Shown in pieces: positions 25,057 to 34,036 of a stretch of DNA of 64,000 nucleotides (position 1 is its first letter; each line of letters begins with the position of its first letter). Source of the stretch: Anaerostipes hominis (ex Lee et al. 2021) (lineage in GTDB: Bacteria; Bacillota; Clostridia; Lachnospirales; Lachnospiraceae); contig NZ_NQOG01000005.1 of NCBI RefSeq assembly GCF_002270485.1, positions 117,082 to 181,081 of the forward strand, read 5' to 3'. The notes under the pieces were generated by a model that was not told the DNA's origin, did no database searches, and saw only the letters and a program-made list of their open reading frames with translations. The translations under genes and the position numbers were made by a program.

Positions 25057-25096
25057 AAAGAAGTATTTCCGCTGAATGTGGGAAATACTTCTTTTT
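25057..25096. terminator. Bidirectional terminator between aldolase and GntR genes
   Basis: A 14-bp stem (25057-25070 with 25081-25094) and 10-base loop ends in TTTTT on the plus strand and a matching A-rich flank on the other. It lies between convergent genes. Confidence 0.9.
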
Positions 25097-25104
25097 ATTG
25101 TGTA

Positions 25105-25824
25105 TTATTGTTCAATGGATGCGGAATTATCTATGGTAATAGATTGAATAGAATATTTAAAAAAGTCATCTAAGGCTTTTTTTAGTTTCTCCCGGTCATC
25201 CTGGTGAAAACAGTCAATGATTTTTTTGCGGTAATAAATGGCAGACGCTCTCGAGGTTGATAAAGCAAGAATCTTCATAGCTGATTCTTTCCTGAGGAGT
25301 ACCATGGTCTGCATGAGCTTGTTATAGATGTTGTTGCCACATGCACTTCCTACATAGAGATCAATATCTGAAATCAATGTATAGAAAGTGTCTGACGAAA
25401 TTTCATTGATATCGGCATCAAACAGGACATCACCATAAGAAGTGATACGGGATATAATGTCTGGAGTCCTGTGATCAAAACATGTTAAATATACTTCAGT
25501 TTCGATCAACTTCCTTGCGGCATAAATTTCATCATGATTGTGGATCTCCTGATGATATATCCATAATAAAGTTTCATCGGGGATCTTGATTCCTTCCTCG
25601 TTGACAAAGCTGCCGTCACCTGGTTTGATCGTGATCAGACCAATCAGTGATAATGCGCGAAGTGCCTCACGAATCCTGCTTCTGGTGACATTGAACATCT
25701 CGCCCAAAGCGCGTTCATTTGGAAGTTTTTCTCCTGGTTTTAATTGTCCGGAAGTGATCTGAGAAGCAATCTCCTGCATGATCTGTTCCGTTAAAGTGAT
25801 TTTCTTGACTGGTTCAACTTCCAT
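25105..25824 (-). CDS. GntR-family regulator, FadR/FCD subfamily
   Basis: The 239-residue protein has a GntR winged helix (about residues 8-75, with LPNERALGEMFNVTRSRIREALRAL) and an FCD-type helical sensor domain with its metal-site region (RKLIETEVYL onward). FCD regulators bind organic or sugar acids and are usually repressors. It closes the locus and most likely binds the TGGTANTACCA palindromes at 19.06-19.25 kb. Its own promoter is visible, and no such palindrome is seen before it. Start is behind AAAGGAGG. The effector might be an intermediate of the lactone pathway. Confidence 0.9.
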   Translation of the reverse strand: MEVEPVKKITLTEQIMQEIASQITSGQLKPGEKLPNERALGEMFNVTRSRIREALRALSLIGLITIKPGDGSFVNEEGIKIPDETLLWIYHQEIHNHDEIYAARKLIETEVYLTCFDHRTPDIISRITSYGDVLFDADINEISSDTFYTLISDIDLYVGSACGNNIYNKLMQTMVLLRKESAMKILALSTSRASAIYYRKKIIDCFHQDDREKLKKALDDFFKYSIQSITIDNSASIEQ

Positions 25825-25859
25825 GAAGCTAACCTCCTTTGTTTAAAATCGATACTCTA

Positions 25860-25888
25860 ATTATACTGATAAAACAAGGAAATAGCAA
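25860..25888 (-). promoter_or_regulatory. Sigma-A promoter of the GntR regulator gene
   Basis: On the minus strand TTGCTA (25883-25888) and TATAAT (25860-25865) are 17 bases apart, about 36 bases before the start codon. Confidence 0.75.
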
Positions 25889-25920
25889 CTGATCTAGGTG
25901 CGGGAAAAACGAATCTGGGT

Positions 25921-26223
25921 ACCTTTAATACTTCAGATAGACGTGCTTTGCACGAAAAGACACCGGCGCAGGTCCTCCTTCACTGACTTGTGCAGGATGG
26001 ATTCGGAGTCATACCGAAATCTTCAAATGAGAGAAGGATCCGGCAGAACATGGGGAATTTTGATTTCCAGCTGACAGATGAAGAGATGAGCCGCATGCAG
26101 GAGCTCGCAGAGAAGCAGATCCAGATGGGAGATAATCCGAGAACCTACCGGTTCCCACTGCTGGATGAAATGATCGCGGCTGGAAAGGAACCGGAGAAGG
26201 ATAAATTCGGGAATTATATGTAA
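25921..26223 (+). pseudogene. 3' remnant of an aldo-keto reductase with an in-frame TGA
   Basis: One frame reads EKTPAQVLLH, then TGA at 25984-25986, then LVQDGFGVIPKSS and the usual AKR tail (RIRQNMGNFDFQLTDEEM). In intact aldo-keto reductases this position is a tryptophan, so TGG has become TGA. Upstream of about 25951 the similarity is lost, so the catalytic part is missing. The remaining open frame from GTG 25990 would give 77 residues and cannot form the barrel. It is a decayed gene, most like the 2,5-diketogluconate reductase branch. Confidence 0.75.
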
Positions 26224-26230
26224 GAAAGCG

Positions 26231-26260
26231 AAAAAAGAAGGACGGGTGTGCCCGTCCTTC
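26231..26260 (-). terminator. Terminator, minus-strand orientation
   Basis: A perfect 10-bp stem (26237-26246 with 26251-26260, loop TGTG) is followed on the minus strand by a run of six Ts (26231-26236). It fits the end of the minus-strand gene relic at 26337-26719. Confidence 0.8.
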
Positions 26261-26336
26261 CGATGTTTCCAGGGATATTAGGTCTGTTCAATAAAATGTG
26301 TATTAGTTTAGCTTTTTACAATCCCTGCTTAAAAAG

Positions 26337-26719
26337 CTACTTAAATTTATAGTATTTTTCCGTATAATTCTGATCCATATAATTCATACCTTTTGAGGAA
26401 ATATTCCAAGTACATATGACCTTAATATTTTTGGCGAGATATCTTTTTTTAGATCCATTTCGCTTACAGCGGATGACATCTACAAGAAAGCCTTTTTTGA
26501 GAGTTTTTTTATAGTTTGAATAATATAAAGTTTTTCCGCGGACCGTATAATTTGCACATTTGGAGATTGTTTTAACTTTATCATTTTTTGTGGATAAAAA
26601 CCTGAGAGGCTGTCCGCCATAGGCGTCTCCTGAATAGGGGTCTAAATATAAGTAATTTCCAGAACGGGTTGTCGAAGTGACATTCTTTGCAAGCCACTTT
26701 ATCTTTTTTTTGTTTTCAT
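26337..26719 (-). pseudogene. Frameshifted gene for an unknown about 125-residue basic protein
   Basis: An open minus-strand frame without a start codon runs from about 26702 to the TAG at 26337-26339, reading WLAKNVTSTTRSGNYLYLDP and ending EKYYKFK. Just upstream, ATG at 26719 opens MKTKKR and hits a stop; one extra A in the eight-A run (26703-26710 as T on the plus strand) would join it to the long frame. The product would be lysine- and tyrosine-rich, with no recognised domain. A minus-strand terminator follows at 26231-26260, which supports it once having been a real gene. The A run could also allow slippage. Confidence 0.45.
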
Positions 26720-26898
26720 AATTTTAGACCACCCTTCCTTATTTTTTATAATTATACGATATTCTGGGAGATTATCCAAGTTATTAATTGGAAAACTACA
26801 GATAATGACAAATTGCATTTCTCAAATAGATATGCTACATTTATTCTAGATAAAAGTAGTCAAACCAAAAAGAAAAATTAGAAATAGGAACAAAATAT

Positions 26899-27201
26899 AT
26901 GGATATCACTGATACAAGCGGAATAAAGAAAACAGTATTTGAAGAGATCAGAAAATTGGCAGAAGATTACGGCGTTAAAAAGGTTATTTTATTCGGCTCC
27001 CGTGCCCGTGGGGATTACCATAAGAAAAGTGACATTGATCTGGCAGTGTGCGGCGGAGACACAAATCGGTTTACACTGGCAGTGGATGAGGAGACTTCTA
27101 CTCTGTTGATGTATGATGTAGTAGATTTGGGTCTGCCGGTTCAACAGGAATTGAAAGATAAGATAATTGAAGAAGGGTTAGTCATCTATGAAAAAATTTG
27201 A
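26899..27201 (+). CDS. mntA: MntA-type minimal nucleotidyltransferase antitoxin
   Basis: The 100-residue protein is a minimal nucleotidyltransferase with the motif GSx10DxD: Gly33-Ser34 and Asp45/Asp47 in GSRARGDYHKKSDIDLAV. In characterised MntA-HepT modules this antitoxin adds AMP groups to a tyrosine of the HepT toxin and so silences it. It overlaps the hepT gene by 14 bases, the usual coupling. It lies just upstream of the ribosomal S10 promoter. The ribosome site is weak (AATAGGAAC). Confidence 0.85.
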   Translation: MDITDTSGIKKTVFEEIRKLAEDYGVKKVILFGSRARGDYHKKSDIDLAVCGGDTNRFTLAVDEETSTLLMYDVVDLGLPVQQELKDKIIEEGLVIYEKI

Positions 27202-27577
27202 AAACTTCTGCAAGGCAGCAGATAATTTAGAAGATATATATAAGTATAAAGAGCCGTATGACAACGTTGTTCTCACTGGTTTGGTAGGGCTCTATGAAAT
27301 CTGCTTTGAGCAGTCATGGAAGGCGGTCAAAGAAGTTCTATATGACAATGGAATAAAAGAGGCAGCCACAGGTTCACCCCGCAGTATTATAAAACTGGCT
27401 TACAGTTCAGATCTGATAAAGGATCAGGAGGTCTGGCTGGAGGCGCTGATTTCCAGAAACAATGTTGCTCATGCATACAATCATGCTATCGCCATGGATA
27501 TTGTCAAAAAGACAAAAGAGAGATATGTTGATATGTTCCGGGAATTGAGAGAAGAAATAAAAGAAAACTGGATTTAA
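27188..27577 (+). CDS. hepT: HepT-like RNase toxin (HI0074/nucleotidyltransferase substrate-binding family)
   Basis: The 129-residue helical protein has the HEPN catalytic motif Rx4HxY as Arg90, His95 and Tyr97 in SRNNVAHAY; the tyrosine is the AMPylation site in studied systems. It belongs to the HI0074 branch, in which the partner is encoded directly before it, as here. The motif is intact, so the pair is probably functional. A weak alternative is a pure nucleotidyltransferase accessory protein. It has no own promoter visible. Confidence 0.85.
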   Translation: MKKFENFCKAADNLEDIYKYKEPYDNVVLTGLVGLYEICFEQSWKAVKEVLYDNGIKEAATGSPRSIIKLAYSSDLIKDQEVWLEALISRNNVAHAYNHAIAMDIVKKTKERYVDMFRELREEIKENWI

Positions 27578-27670
27578 AGGTATTTCTTCTATATTATATA
27601 GCAAAAAGAAAAAACTTTGACCAATTTAGAAAATTTACAGTCTGGTATTCCAAAAAAAACAAAAAAAGCC

Positions 27671-27699
27671 TTGCAATACCTTGGATATTCGTATATAAT
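27671..27699 (+). promoter_or_regulatory. Main promoter of the S10 ribosomal operon
   Basis: TTGCAA at 27671-27676 and a perfect TATAAT at 27694-27699 are separated by 17 bases, about 250 bases before rpsJ. An A-rich stretch upstream (27651-27667) could act as an UP element. Confidence 0.85.
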
Positions 27700-27705
27700 C
27701 AAATC

Positions 27706-27952
27706 GTTGTGACCTTGATAGCGGTGAAGCGTGAGGTTGCTGTACCGGCAAAAGCCGGCGCAGGTTTTCCGTGGAGCGAATGTCAAGTTGTTAAAACTGG
27801 CGACAAGTCACTGTACGAATATTACAATCTATTTTTATAATATAAAGATAGAGACGCAGTGTGTAAATCTTACGATACACACGGAGGAGTGTACAGTCAC
27901 CACTTGTCGTGCTACAAGAAATTTATAGTGCGAAAAGGAGGCGGCTTTTTTT
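27706..27952 (+). ncRNA. Structured 5' leader of the S10 operon
   Basis: About 250 nt of untranslated leader separates the promoter from rpsJ. It can fold into several helices: 27801-27807 with 27903-27909, 27811-27816 with 27891-27896 (coaxial, with a small internal loop), an enclosed hairpin 27859-27865 with 27876-27882, and a CCGGC/GCCGG hairpin near 27745. I recall similar leaders before rpsJ in other Lachnospiraceae. A role in r-protein autoregulation (L4 or another protein) is inferred. It contains a GGAGGAGT at 27883-27890 that is paired or shielded in this fold, and no credible ORF. Confidence 0.6.
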
Positions 27953-28273
27953 ATGGCAGCAAGTCAAGTAATGAGAATTACATTAAAAGCGTATGATCAT
28001 CAATTAATCGATGCATCAGCAAAGAGTATCATCGAAACAGTAAAGAAGACAGGATCTAAGGTGAGCGGACCGGTACCGATGCCGACAAAGAAGGAAGTAG
28101 TTACCATCATCCGTGCCGTACACAAGTACAAAGATTCCAGAGAACAGTTCGAGCAGAGAACTCACAAGAGATTGATTGACATCATCACACCAACACAGAA
28201 GACAGTCGATGCATTATCTAAGTTAGAAGTACCGGCTGGTGTTTACATCGATATCAAGATGAAAACAAAATAG
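27953..28273 (+). CDS. rpsJ: Ribosomal protein uS10
   Basis: The 106-residue protein is S10 ([21 protein letters not shown], then [29 protein letters not shown]), a few residues longer than usual because of a short MAASQ extension. It binds 16S rRNA in the 30S head and, as NusE, joins the antitermination complex. It opens the S10-spc operon behind AAAGGAGG, with its own promoter and long leader. Confidence 0.97.
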   Translation: MAASQVMRITLKAYDHQLIDASAKSIIETVKKTGSKVSGPVPMPTKKEVVTIIRAVHKYKDSREQFEQRTHKRLIDIITPTQKTVDALSKLEVPAGVYIDIKMKTK

Positions 28274-28391
28274 GAAGTTATCCCGCAGGGTTATGAACAA
28301 ATAAGGAATCCCCTTTAGCTTTCATAGCGTCTAGGATGATTTTAACGTCATGCGTTATAATCCGCTGTAGATTAAATAGGAGGAAATATCA

Positions 28392-29021
28392 ATGAAAAAA
28401 GCGATTTTAACAACAAAAGTCGGAATGACTCAGATCTTTAACGAAGACGGAGTTTTAACACCGGTTACTGTACTGCAGGCTGGGCCTTGTGTCGTTACTC
28501 AGGTAAAGACAGAAGAAAACGATGGCTACGAAGCAGTTCAGGTCGGATTTGCAGATAAGAAAGAAAAGTCTGTAAACAAACCGGAGAAGGGGCACTTCGA
28601 CAAAGCAGGTGTTGCACCTAAAAAATTCGTGAGAGAATTCAGATTTGAAAATGCTTCTGAATACACAGTAGGTCAGGAAATCAAAGCTGACATTTTTGAA
28701 GCAGGAGATAAAATCGATGCAACTGCTACATCCAAAGGTAAAGGATATGCAGGTGGTATCAAACGTCACGGTTTAAGTACTGGTCCTAAGACACATGGTT
28801 CTAAGTATCACCGTCATGCAGGTTCCAATGGTATGGCTTCTGATCCGAGCAAAGTTTTCAAAGGAAAGAAAATGCCGGGACAGATGGGTGCTGAAAGAGT
28901 TACCATTCAGAATCTGGAAGTAGTAAAGGTTGATGCAGAAAAAAACATTATTTTGGTAAAAGGTGCTGTACCAGGACCTAAGAAATCTTTAGTAATGTTG
29001 AAAGAATCAGTGAAGGCGTAG
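28392..29021 (+). CDS. rplC: Ribosomal protein uL3
   Basis: The 209-residue L3 starts [16 protein letters not shown] and has the central loop [18 protein letters not shown] that reaches towards the peptidyl-transferase centre. It is an early 50S assembly protein. The 118-base gap after rpsJ is longer than other gaps here and contains an ATAAT-like stretch near 28365, but no clear promoter or gene. The ribosome site is AGGAGG. Confidence 0.97.
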   Translation: MKKAILTTKVGMTQIFNEDGVLTPVTVLQAGPCVVTQVKTEENDGYEAVQVGFADKKEKSVNKPEKGHFDKAGVAPKKFVREFRFENASEYTVGQEIKADIFEAGDKIDATATSKGKGYAGGIKRHGLSTGPKTHGSKYHRHAGSNGMASDPSKVFKGKKMPGQMGAERVTIQNLEVVKVDAEKNIILVKGAVPGPKKSLVMLKESVKA

Positions 29022-29044
29022 GCCTAGGGAAGGAGGACAAACAG

Positions 29045-29665
29045 ATGGCAGAAGTATCTGTGTTAAACATGGAAGGAAATGAAGTTGAGAAATTAAATCT
29101 TAACGACAGCATCTTCGGTGTTGAAATAAATGAGCATTTAGTGCATTTGGCAGTTGTAAGCCAGTTAGCAAATAACCGTCAGGGTACACAGAGCGCGAAG
29201 ACACGTTCAGAAGTACGCGGCGGCGGAAGAAAACCCTGGAGACAGAAAGGTACCGGTCATGCAAGACAGGGATCTATCAGAGCTCCGCAGTGGACAGGCG
29301 GAGGAGTTGTATTTGCTCCGAAACCAAGAGAATATTCTAAGAAGTTAAATAAAAAGGAAAGAAGATTAGCTCTGAAATCCGCTTTAACTTCCAGAGTCAA
29401 TGAAAATAAGTTCATCGTAGTAGATGAGTTCAAATTTGACGAAGTAAAGACAAAGAATGTTGCAAACATGTTAAACAACTTAAATGTAAAAAAAGCGCTG
29501 GTTATCATGGGAGATAAGAACGACAACTTAATCTTATCTGCAAGAAACATTCCTGGAGTAAAAACTGCTCTCACAAGCACCATCAACGTATATGATATCT
29601 TAAAATATGATACCGTTGTTGTTTCTAAAGAAGCAGTAGCAAATATTGAGGAGGTGTACGCATAA
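29045..29665 (+). CDS. rplD: Ribosomal protein uL4
   Basis: The 206-residue L4 has the long exit-tunnel loop around residues 45-95 ([27 protein letters not shown]). In many bacteria L4 also represses the S10 operon by binding its leader, which makes the structured leader at 27.7-27.95 kb of interest. Its stop overlaps the rplW start by one base (TAATG). Confidence 0.97.
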   Translation: MAEVSVLNMEGNEVEKLNLNDSIFGVEINEHLVHLAVVSQLANNRQGTQSAKTRSEVRGGGRKPWRQKGTGHARQGSIRAPQWTGGGVVFAPKPREYSKKLNKKERRLALKSALTSRVNENKFIVVDEFKFDEVKTKNVANMLNNLNVKKALVIMGDKNDNLILSARNIPGVKTALTSTINVYDILKYDTVVVSKEAVANIEEVYA

Positions 29666-29964
29666 TGGCAGACATCAAATATTATGACGTTATTTTAAAG
29701 CCGATTGTAACTGAAAAAAGTATGAATGCAATGGCAGAGAAAAAATACACTTTCTTAGTTCATCCGACTGCAACAAAATCTCAGATTAAAGAAGCAGTGG
29801 AAAAGATGTTCGAAGGAACAAAGGTTGCCAAAGTCAACACAATGAACTACGACGGAAAGACAAAAAGACGTGGAATGACTTTCGGAAAGACCGCTAAGAC
29901 AAAGAAAGCGATCGTACAGTTGACAGAAGAAAGCGCAGATATCGAGATCTTCGAGGGGTTATAG
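29665..29964 (+). CDS. rplW: Ribosomal protein uL23
   Basis: The 99-residue L23 ([20 protein letters not shown]) lies at the tunnel exit, where trigger factor and SRP dock. Its start overlaps the rplD stop, so the two are translationally coupled. A 190-base gap with a palindromic repeat follows it. Confidence 0.97.
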   Translation: MADIKYYDVILKPIVTEKSMNAMAEKKYTFLVHPTATKSQIKEAVEKMFEGTKVAKVNTMNYDGKTKRRGMTFGKTAKTKKAIVQLTEESADIEIFEGL

Positions 29965-29969
29965 GCATT

Positions 29970-30024
29970 GAGCACTTAGAGAGTGCAAGCGAAAGCGCAG
30001 CATGAGCTTAGTGCGAAAGCCGTT
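29970..30024. repeat. Palindromic intergenic repeat, copy A (rplW-rplB)
   Basis: GAGCACTTAG at 29970 begins a 55-base element with an inner GCGAAAGCGC and a closing AGTGCGAA, so that GCACT pairs with AGTGC. Copy B at 35206-35260 shares the start, the GCAAGCG..AGCGCAG core and the AGTGCGAA..CGTT end. Further pairing sequence follows copy A to about 30090. The gap 29965-30154 has no gene. Confidence 0.65.
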
Positions 30025-30154
30025 ACCGAGACTCAGTGAAGCCGAGCCGCAGGCGAAAGCTGAACGCTAGTCGAGTGTAACTACCTTAATATATTTTATT
30101 GAAGCTATACGCAACAAAAGCGTGATATTAAATTGGAATTGAAAGGAGAAAGAC

Positions 30155-30997
30155 ATGGGAATCAAGACATATAACCCATATACACCTTCCAGAAGACATA
30201 TGACCGGGTTAGATTTTACTGAAGTGACAAAGAGCACTCCTGAAAAATCTCTGACAACTTCCTTAAAGAAGACAGCCGGCCGTAATAATCAGGGTAAAAT
30301 TACAGTAAGACACCGCGGAGGCGGAGTCAGAAGAAAATATAGAATTATCGACTTCAAGAGAAGAAAAGATGGTATTCCGGCAACAGTAACAGCTATCGAA
30401 TATGATCCGAACAGAACAGCAAACATTGCACTGCTCACATATGCAGACGGTGAGAAAGCTTATATCATCGCTCCGAACAAATTAGCTGTAGGCGCTACAG
30501 TTATGAACGGTCCGGACGCTGAGATCAAAGTTGGAAACTGCTTACCGATGGCAAACATCCCGGTAGGTACAGAAATCCACAATATCGAAATGTATCCTGG
30601 AAAAGGCGGACAGTTAGTTCGTTCCGCGGGAAATTCCGCTCAGCTTATGGCGAAAGAAGGAAAGTATGCAACCCTTCGTCTTCCGTCAGGTGAGATGAGA
30701 ATGGTTCCTGCTGTGTGCAGAGCTACTATCGGCCAGGTTGGAAACATTGAACATGACCTCGTAAACATCGGTAAAGCGGGACGTAAACGCCATATGGGAT
30801 TCCGTCCTACAGTCCGCGGTTCTGTTATGAACCCTAATGACCATCCGCACGGTGGTGGTGAAGGTAAGACTGGTATCGGCCGTCCGGGTCCATGTACACC
30901 TTGGGGTAAACCGGCACTTGGTTTGAAGACACGCAAGAAACACAAACAGTCTAACAAGATGATCATTAGAAGAAGAGACGGTAAAAACGTTAAATAG
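30155..30997 (+). CDS. rplB: Ribosomal protein uL2
   Basis: The 280-residue L2 has the usual OB and SH3-like domains and the conserved [13 protein letters not shown] loop with Asp229 and His230, corresponding to the functionally important E. coli His229. It is needed for subunit association and the peptidyl-transferase region. Start ATG follows AAAGGAG after the repeat-containing gap. Confidence 0.97.
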
Positions 30998-31013
30998 TTT
31001 AAGGAGGTAACTT

Positions 31014-31295
31014 ATGGCTCGCTCACTGAAAAAAGGACCATTTGCGGATGCAAGCTTATTGAAAAAAGTTGATGCAATGAATGAAGCTGGAGACAAAAAT
31101 GTCATCAAGACATGGTCCCGCCGTTCCACAATCTTCCCATCCTTTGTAGGGCATACAATTGCCGTACATGACGGAAGGAAGCATGTGCCTGTATATATAA
31201 CAGAAGATATGGTTGGACACAAACTCGGGGAGTTTGTTGCGACCAGAACATTCCGTGGTCATACAAAAGCAGAAAAGAAATCAGGAATCAGATAA
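31014..31295 (+). CDS. rpsS: Ribosomal protein uS19
   Basis: The 93-residue S19 ([19 protein letters not shown], then [30 protein letters not shown]) sits in the 30S head next to S13. It follows rplB by 16 bases behind AAGGAGG. Confidence 0.97.
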   Translation: MARSLKKGPFADASLLKKVDAMNEAGDKNVIKTWSRRSTIFPSFVGHTIAVHDGRKHVPVYITEDMVGHKLGEFVATRTFRGHTKAEKKSGIR

Positions 31296-31328
31296 TCGAT
31301 AGAGGAATGGAAGGAGGTTTCACAATCC

Positions 31329-31718
31329 ATGGCTAAGAAATACAGCAGATCTCAGTACAAAAAAGAAAGAAATGCACAAAAAGATACGAGACCTAGCGCT
31401 ACCTTATCCAATGCCAGAGTGTCTGTTACTAAGGCATGTTTCGTATTGGATGCGATCAGAGGAAAGAGCGTTCAGGAAGCACTTGGTATCTTATTATATA
31501 ACCCAAGATACGCATCTAGTTTAATCGAAAAATTATTAAAGTCTGCAATTGCCAATGCAGAAAATAATAATGGAATGAATCCGGAAAACCTTTATGTTGC
31601 AGAGTGTTATGCAAACAAAGGACCAACAATGAAAAGAGTTAAACCTCGGGCACAGGGAAGGGCATACAGAATCGAACACCGTATGAGCCATATCACTGTT
31701 GTGCTTGACGAAAGATAG
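31329..31718 (+). CDS. rplV: Ribosomal protein uL22
   Basis: The 129-residue L22 shows the family core ATLSNARVSVTKACFVLDAIRG and the C-terminal tunnel hairpin (GPTMKRVKPRAQGRAYRI) that contacts macrolide-binding tunnel walls. An N-terminal basic extension (MAKKYSRSQYKKERN) is present, as in related Clostridia. Confidence 0.97.
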   Translation: MAKKYSRSQYKKERNAQKDTRPSATLSNARVSVTKACFVLDAIRGKSVQEALGILLYNPRYASSLIEKLLKSAIANAENNNGMNPENLYVAECYANKGPTMKRVKPRAQGRAYRIEHRMSHITVVLDER

Positions 31719-31730
31719 AAGGAGGCAATA

Positions 31731-32387
31731 ATGGGACAGAAAGTTAATCCTCATGGTTTAAGAGTTGGTATTATCAAAGACTGGGATTCCAGATGGTATG
31801 CAGAAGGCGATTTTGCAGATAACCTGGTTGAAGATGATAAGATCAGAAAATATGTAAAGAAAAAATTATACAATGCAGGAATCTCCAGAATCGAAATTGA
31901 AAGAGCTTCCGACAGAGTAAAATTGATCGTCTATACAGCAAAACCTGGAGTAGTGATCGGAAAAGGCGGATCTGCCATTGAAGAACTTAAAAAAGAACTC
32001 CAGAAGATGACAGACAAGAAACTGCTGATTGACGTAAAAGAAGTAAAAAGACCGGACAAAGACGCACAGTTAGTTGCAGAAAATATTGCACAGCAGTTAG
32101 AGAACCGTATCTCTTTCAGAAGAGCTATGAAGTCCTGCATGCAGAGAACGATGAGATCCGGAGCACAGGGAATCAAGACATCCGTATCCGGACGTTTAGG
32201 CGGAGCTGACATGGCCCGTACAGAATTTTACAGCGAGGGAACAATTCCTCTGCAGACACTCCGTGCAGACATCGATTATGGATTCGCTGAAGCAGACACA
32301 ACTTATGGTAAAGTCGGAGTTAAGACTTGGATCTACCATGGTGAAGTTCTTCCGACGAAAGAAAAGCAGGAAGGGGGAAATAAATAA
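31731..32387 (+). CDS. rpsC: Ribosomal protein uS3
   Basis: The 218-residue S3 has the N-terminal KH domain ([18 protein letters not shown]) and the C-terminal S3 domain ([17 protein letters not shown]). It lines the mRNA entry site. Its stop overlaps the rplP start (TAATG). Confidence 0.97.
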   Translation: MGQKVNPHGLRVGIIKDWDSRWYAEGDFADNLVEDDKIRKYVKKKLYNAGISRIEIERASDRVKLIVYTAKPGVVIGKGGSAIEELKKELQKMTDKKLLIDVKEVKRPDKDAQLVAENIAQQLENRISFRRAMKSCMQRTMRSGAQGIKTSVSGRLGGADMARTEFYSEGTIPLQTLRADIDYGFAEADTTYGKVGVKTWIYHGEVLPTKEKQEGGNK

Positions 32388-32824
32388 TGTTAATGCCTAA
32401 GAGAGTAAAACGCCGTAAACAGTTCCGCGGAAGCATGCGCGGAAAAGCGACTCGCGGTAATAAAATCACTTACGGAGAATTCGGTATCGTGGCAACAGAG
32501 CCGGCTTGGATCAGATCCAACCAGATCGAGGCAGCCCGTGTCGCTATGACCCGTTACATCAAGCGTGGTGGTAAGGTTTGGATTAAGATTTTCCCTGATA
32601 AGCCAGTGACAGCACAGCCTGCTGAAACTCGAATGGGTAAAGGTAAAGGTAACTTAGAGTACTGGGTAGCAGTTGTAAAACCAGGACGCGTTATGTTTGA
32701 GATTTCTGGTGTAAGTGAAGAAGTTGCAAGAGAAGCTTTACGTCTTGCTGTTCATAAACTACCTGTTAAGTGTAAAATTGTTTCTCGTGAAGCTTTAGAA
32801 GGCGGTGACAACAGTGAAAACTAA
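32387..32824 (+). CDS. rplP: Ribosomal protein uL16
   Basis: The 145-residue L16 begins [15 protein letters not shown] and contains the conserved [16 protein letters not shown] segment near the A-site tRNA. It is coupled to rpsC by a one-base overlap. The end of the gene overlaps the start of rpmC. Confidence 0.97.
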   Translation: MLMPKRVKRRKQFRGSMRGKATRGNKITYGEFGIVATEPAWIRSNQIEAARVAMTRYIKRGGKVWIKIFPDKPVTAQPAETRMGKGKGNLEYWVAVVKPGRVMFEISGVSEEVAREALRLAVHKLPVKCKIVSREALEGGDNSEN

Positions 32825-33017
32825 AGAATTTGTAAAAGAGTTAAATAATAAATCTATTGATGAATTAAACAAAGAGCTAGTAGCTGCGAAAAAAGAATTA
32901 TTCAACTTGAGATTCCAGAATGCAACAAATCAACTTGAGAACACAAGCAGAATCAAAGAAGTTAGAAGAAACATCGCTCGTATTCAGGGAGCGATTACAG
33001 CAAAGGCTAACGCTTAA
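32814..33017 (+). CDS. rpmC: Ribosomal protein uL29
   Basis: The two-helix L29 ([21 protein letters not shown]) lies at the tunnel exit. I choose GTG 32814, which gives the usual MKTKEF start and 67 residues, over GTG 32805, which adds MTTV. The start overlaps the last codons of rplP. The ribosome site GGCGGTG lies inside rplP. Confidence 0.93.
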   Translation: MKTKEFVKELNNKSIDELNKELVAAKKELFNLRFQNATNQLENTSRIKEVRRNIARIQGAITAKANA

Positions 33018-33037
33018 ATCGAAAGGAGGAATTTGTT

Positions 33038-33292
33038 GTGGAAAGAAATTTGAGAAAAACCCGTGTCGGGAAAGTTGTAAGCGACAAGATGGATAAGACA
33101 ATCGTAGTTGCAATCGAAGATAATGTAAAACATCCATTATATAAGAAAATCGTGAAAAGAACTTACAAGTTAAAAGCTCATGATGAAAATAATGAATGCC
33201 GTATCGGAGACAGAGTTAAAGTTATGGAAACAAGACCTCTCTCTAAGGACAAGAGATGGAGACTTGTGGAAGTAGTCGAAAAAGCGAAATAG
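33038..33292 (+). CDS. rpsQ: Ribosomal protein uS17
   Basis: The 84-residue OB-fold S17 ([23 protein letters not shown]) starts with GTG 33038 behind AAAGGAGG. It is a primary binder of the 16S 5' domain. Confidence 0.96.
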   Translation: MERNLRKTRVGKVVSDKMDKTIVVAIEDNVKHPLYKKIVKRTYKLKAHDENNECRIGDRVKVMETRPLSKDKRWRLVEVVEKAK

Positions 33293-33320
33293 ATTGTTCC
33301 ATTAGGAAAGGAGAAACAGC

Positions 33321-33689
33321 ATGATTCAACAGGAGTCAAGACTTAGAGTGGCTGACAACACTGGGGCAAAAGAAATCCTTTGCATCAGAGTGTTAGGTGG
33401 ATCCACTAGAAGATATGCTAACATCGGCGATATTATTGTAGCTACGGTCAAAGATGCAACACCAGGTGGCGTTGTAAAAAAAGGTGATGTAGTAAGAGCC
33501 GTTGTTGTTCGTACGAAAAAAGGTGCCCGCCGTAAAGACGGATCTTATATTAGATTTGATGAGAACGCTGCAGTTATTATCAAAGAGGATATGAATCCAA
33601 GAGGAACTCGTATCTTTGGACCAGTGGCAAGAGAGCTCAGAGACAAAAAATTCATGAAGATTGTTTCATTAGCACCAGAAGTATTATAA
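33321..33689 (+). CDS. rplN: Ribosomal protein uL14
   Basis: The 122-residue L14 starts [19 protein letters not shown] and ends [12 protein letters not shown], the classic full-length form. It forms an intersubunit bridge and opens the spc part of the cluster. Confidence 0.97.
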   Translation: MIQQESRLRVADNTGAKEILCIRVLGGSTRRYANIGDIIVATVKDATPGGVVKKGDVVRAVVVRTKKGARRKDGSYIRFDENAAVIIKEDMNPRGTRIFGPVARELRDKKFMKIVSLAPEVL

Positions 33690-33701
33690 GGAGGAAACAC
33701 T

Positions 33702-34013
33702 GTGTCAGGAATTAGAATTAAAAAAGGCGATCTTGTGAAAGTCATCGCTGGAAAAGATAAGGGTAAAGAAGGCAAAGTTGTTGCAATCGACCACAAGAAG
33801 AATACTGTTATCGTTGAAGGTGCTAATATGCTCACAAAGCATACAAAACCAAGCGTACAGAACCAGCAGGGCGGTATTGTGACAGAAGAAGGCCCGATCC
33901 ATATTTCCAACGTGATGTTTGTTCATAACGGCAAAACTACAAAGATCGGCTATAAAGTAGAAGACGGTAAAAAAGTCCGTGTTGCAAAGGCAACCGGAGA
34001 TGTGATTGATTAA
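33702..34013 (+). CDS. rplX: Ribosomal protein uL24
   Basis: The 103-residue L24 has an N-terminal KOW motif ([21 protein letters not shown]) and starts with GTG 33702 behind AAGGAGG. It initiates 50S assembly. Confidence 0.97.
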   Translation: MSGIRIKKGDLVKVIAGKDKGKEGKVVAIDHKKNTVIVEGANMLTKHTKPSVQNQQGGIVTEEGPIHISNVMFVHNGKTTKIGYKVEDGKKVRVAKATGDVID

Positions 34014-34036
34014 TAAAGAGAGGAGGTTTCGGACAG

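Noticed and set aside
25984..25986. TGA as a recoded codon (Sec or Trp)
   Set aside because: The gene is also missing its 5' part and no selenocysteine hairpin was recognised, so simple decay explains it.
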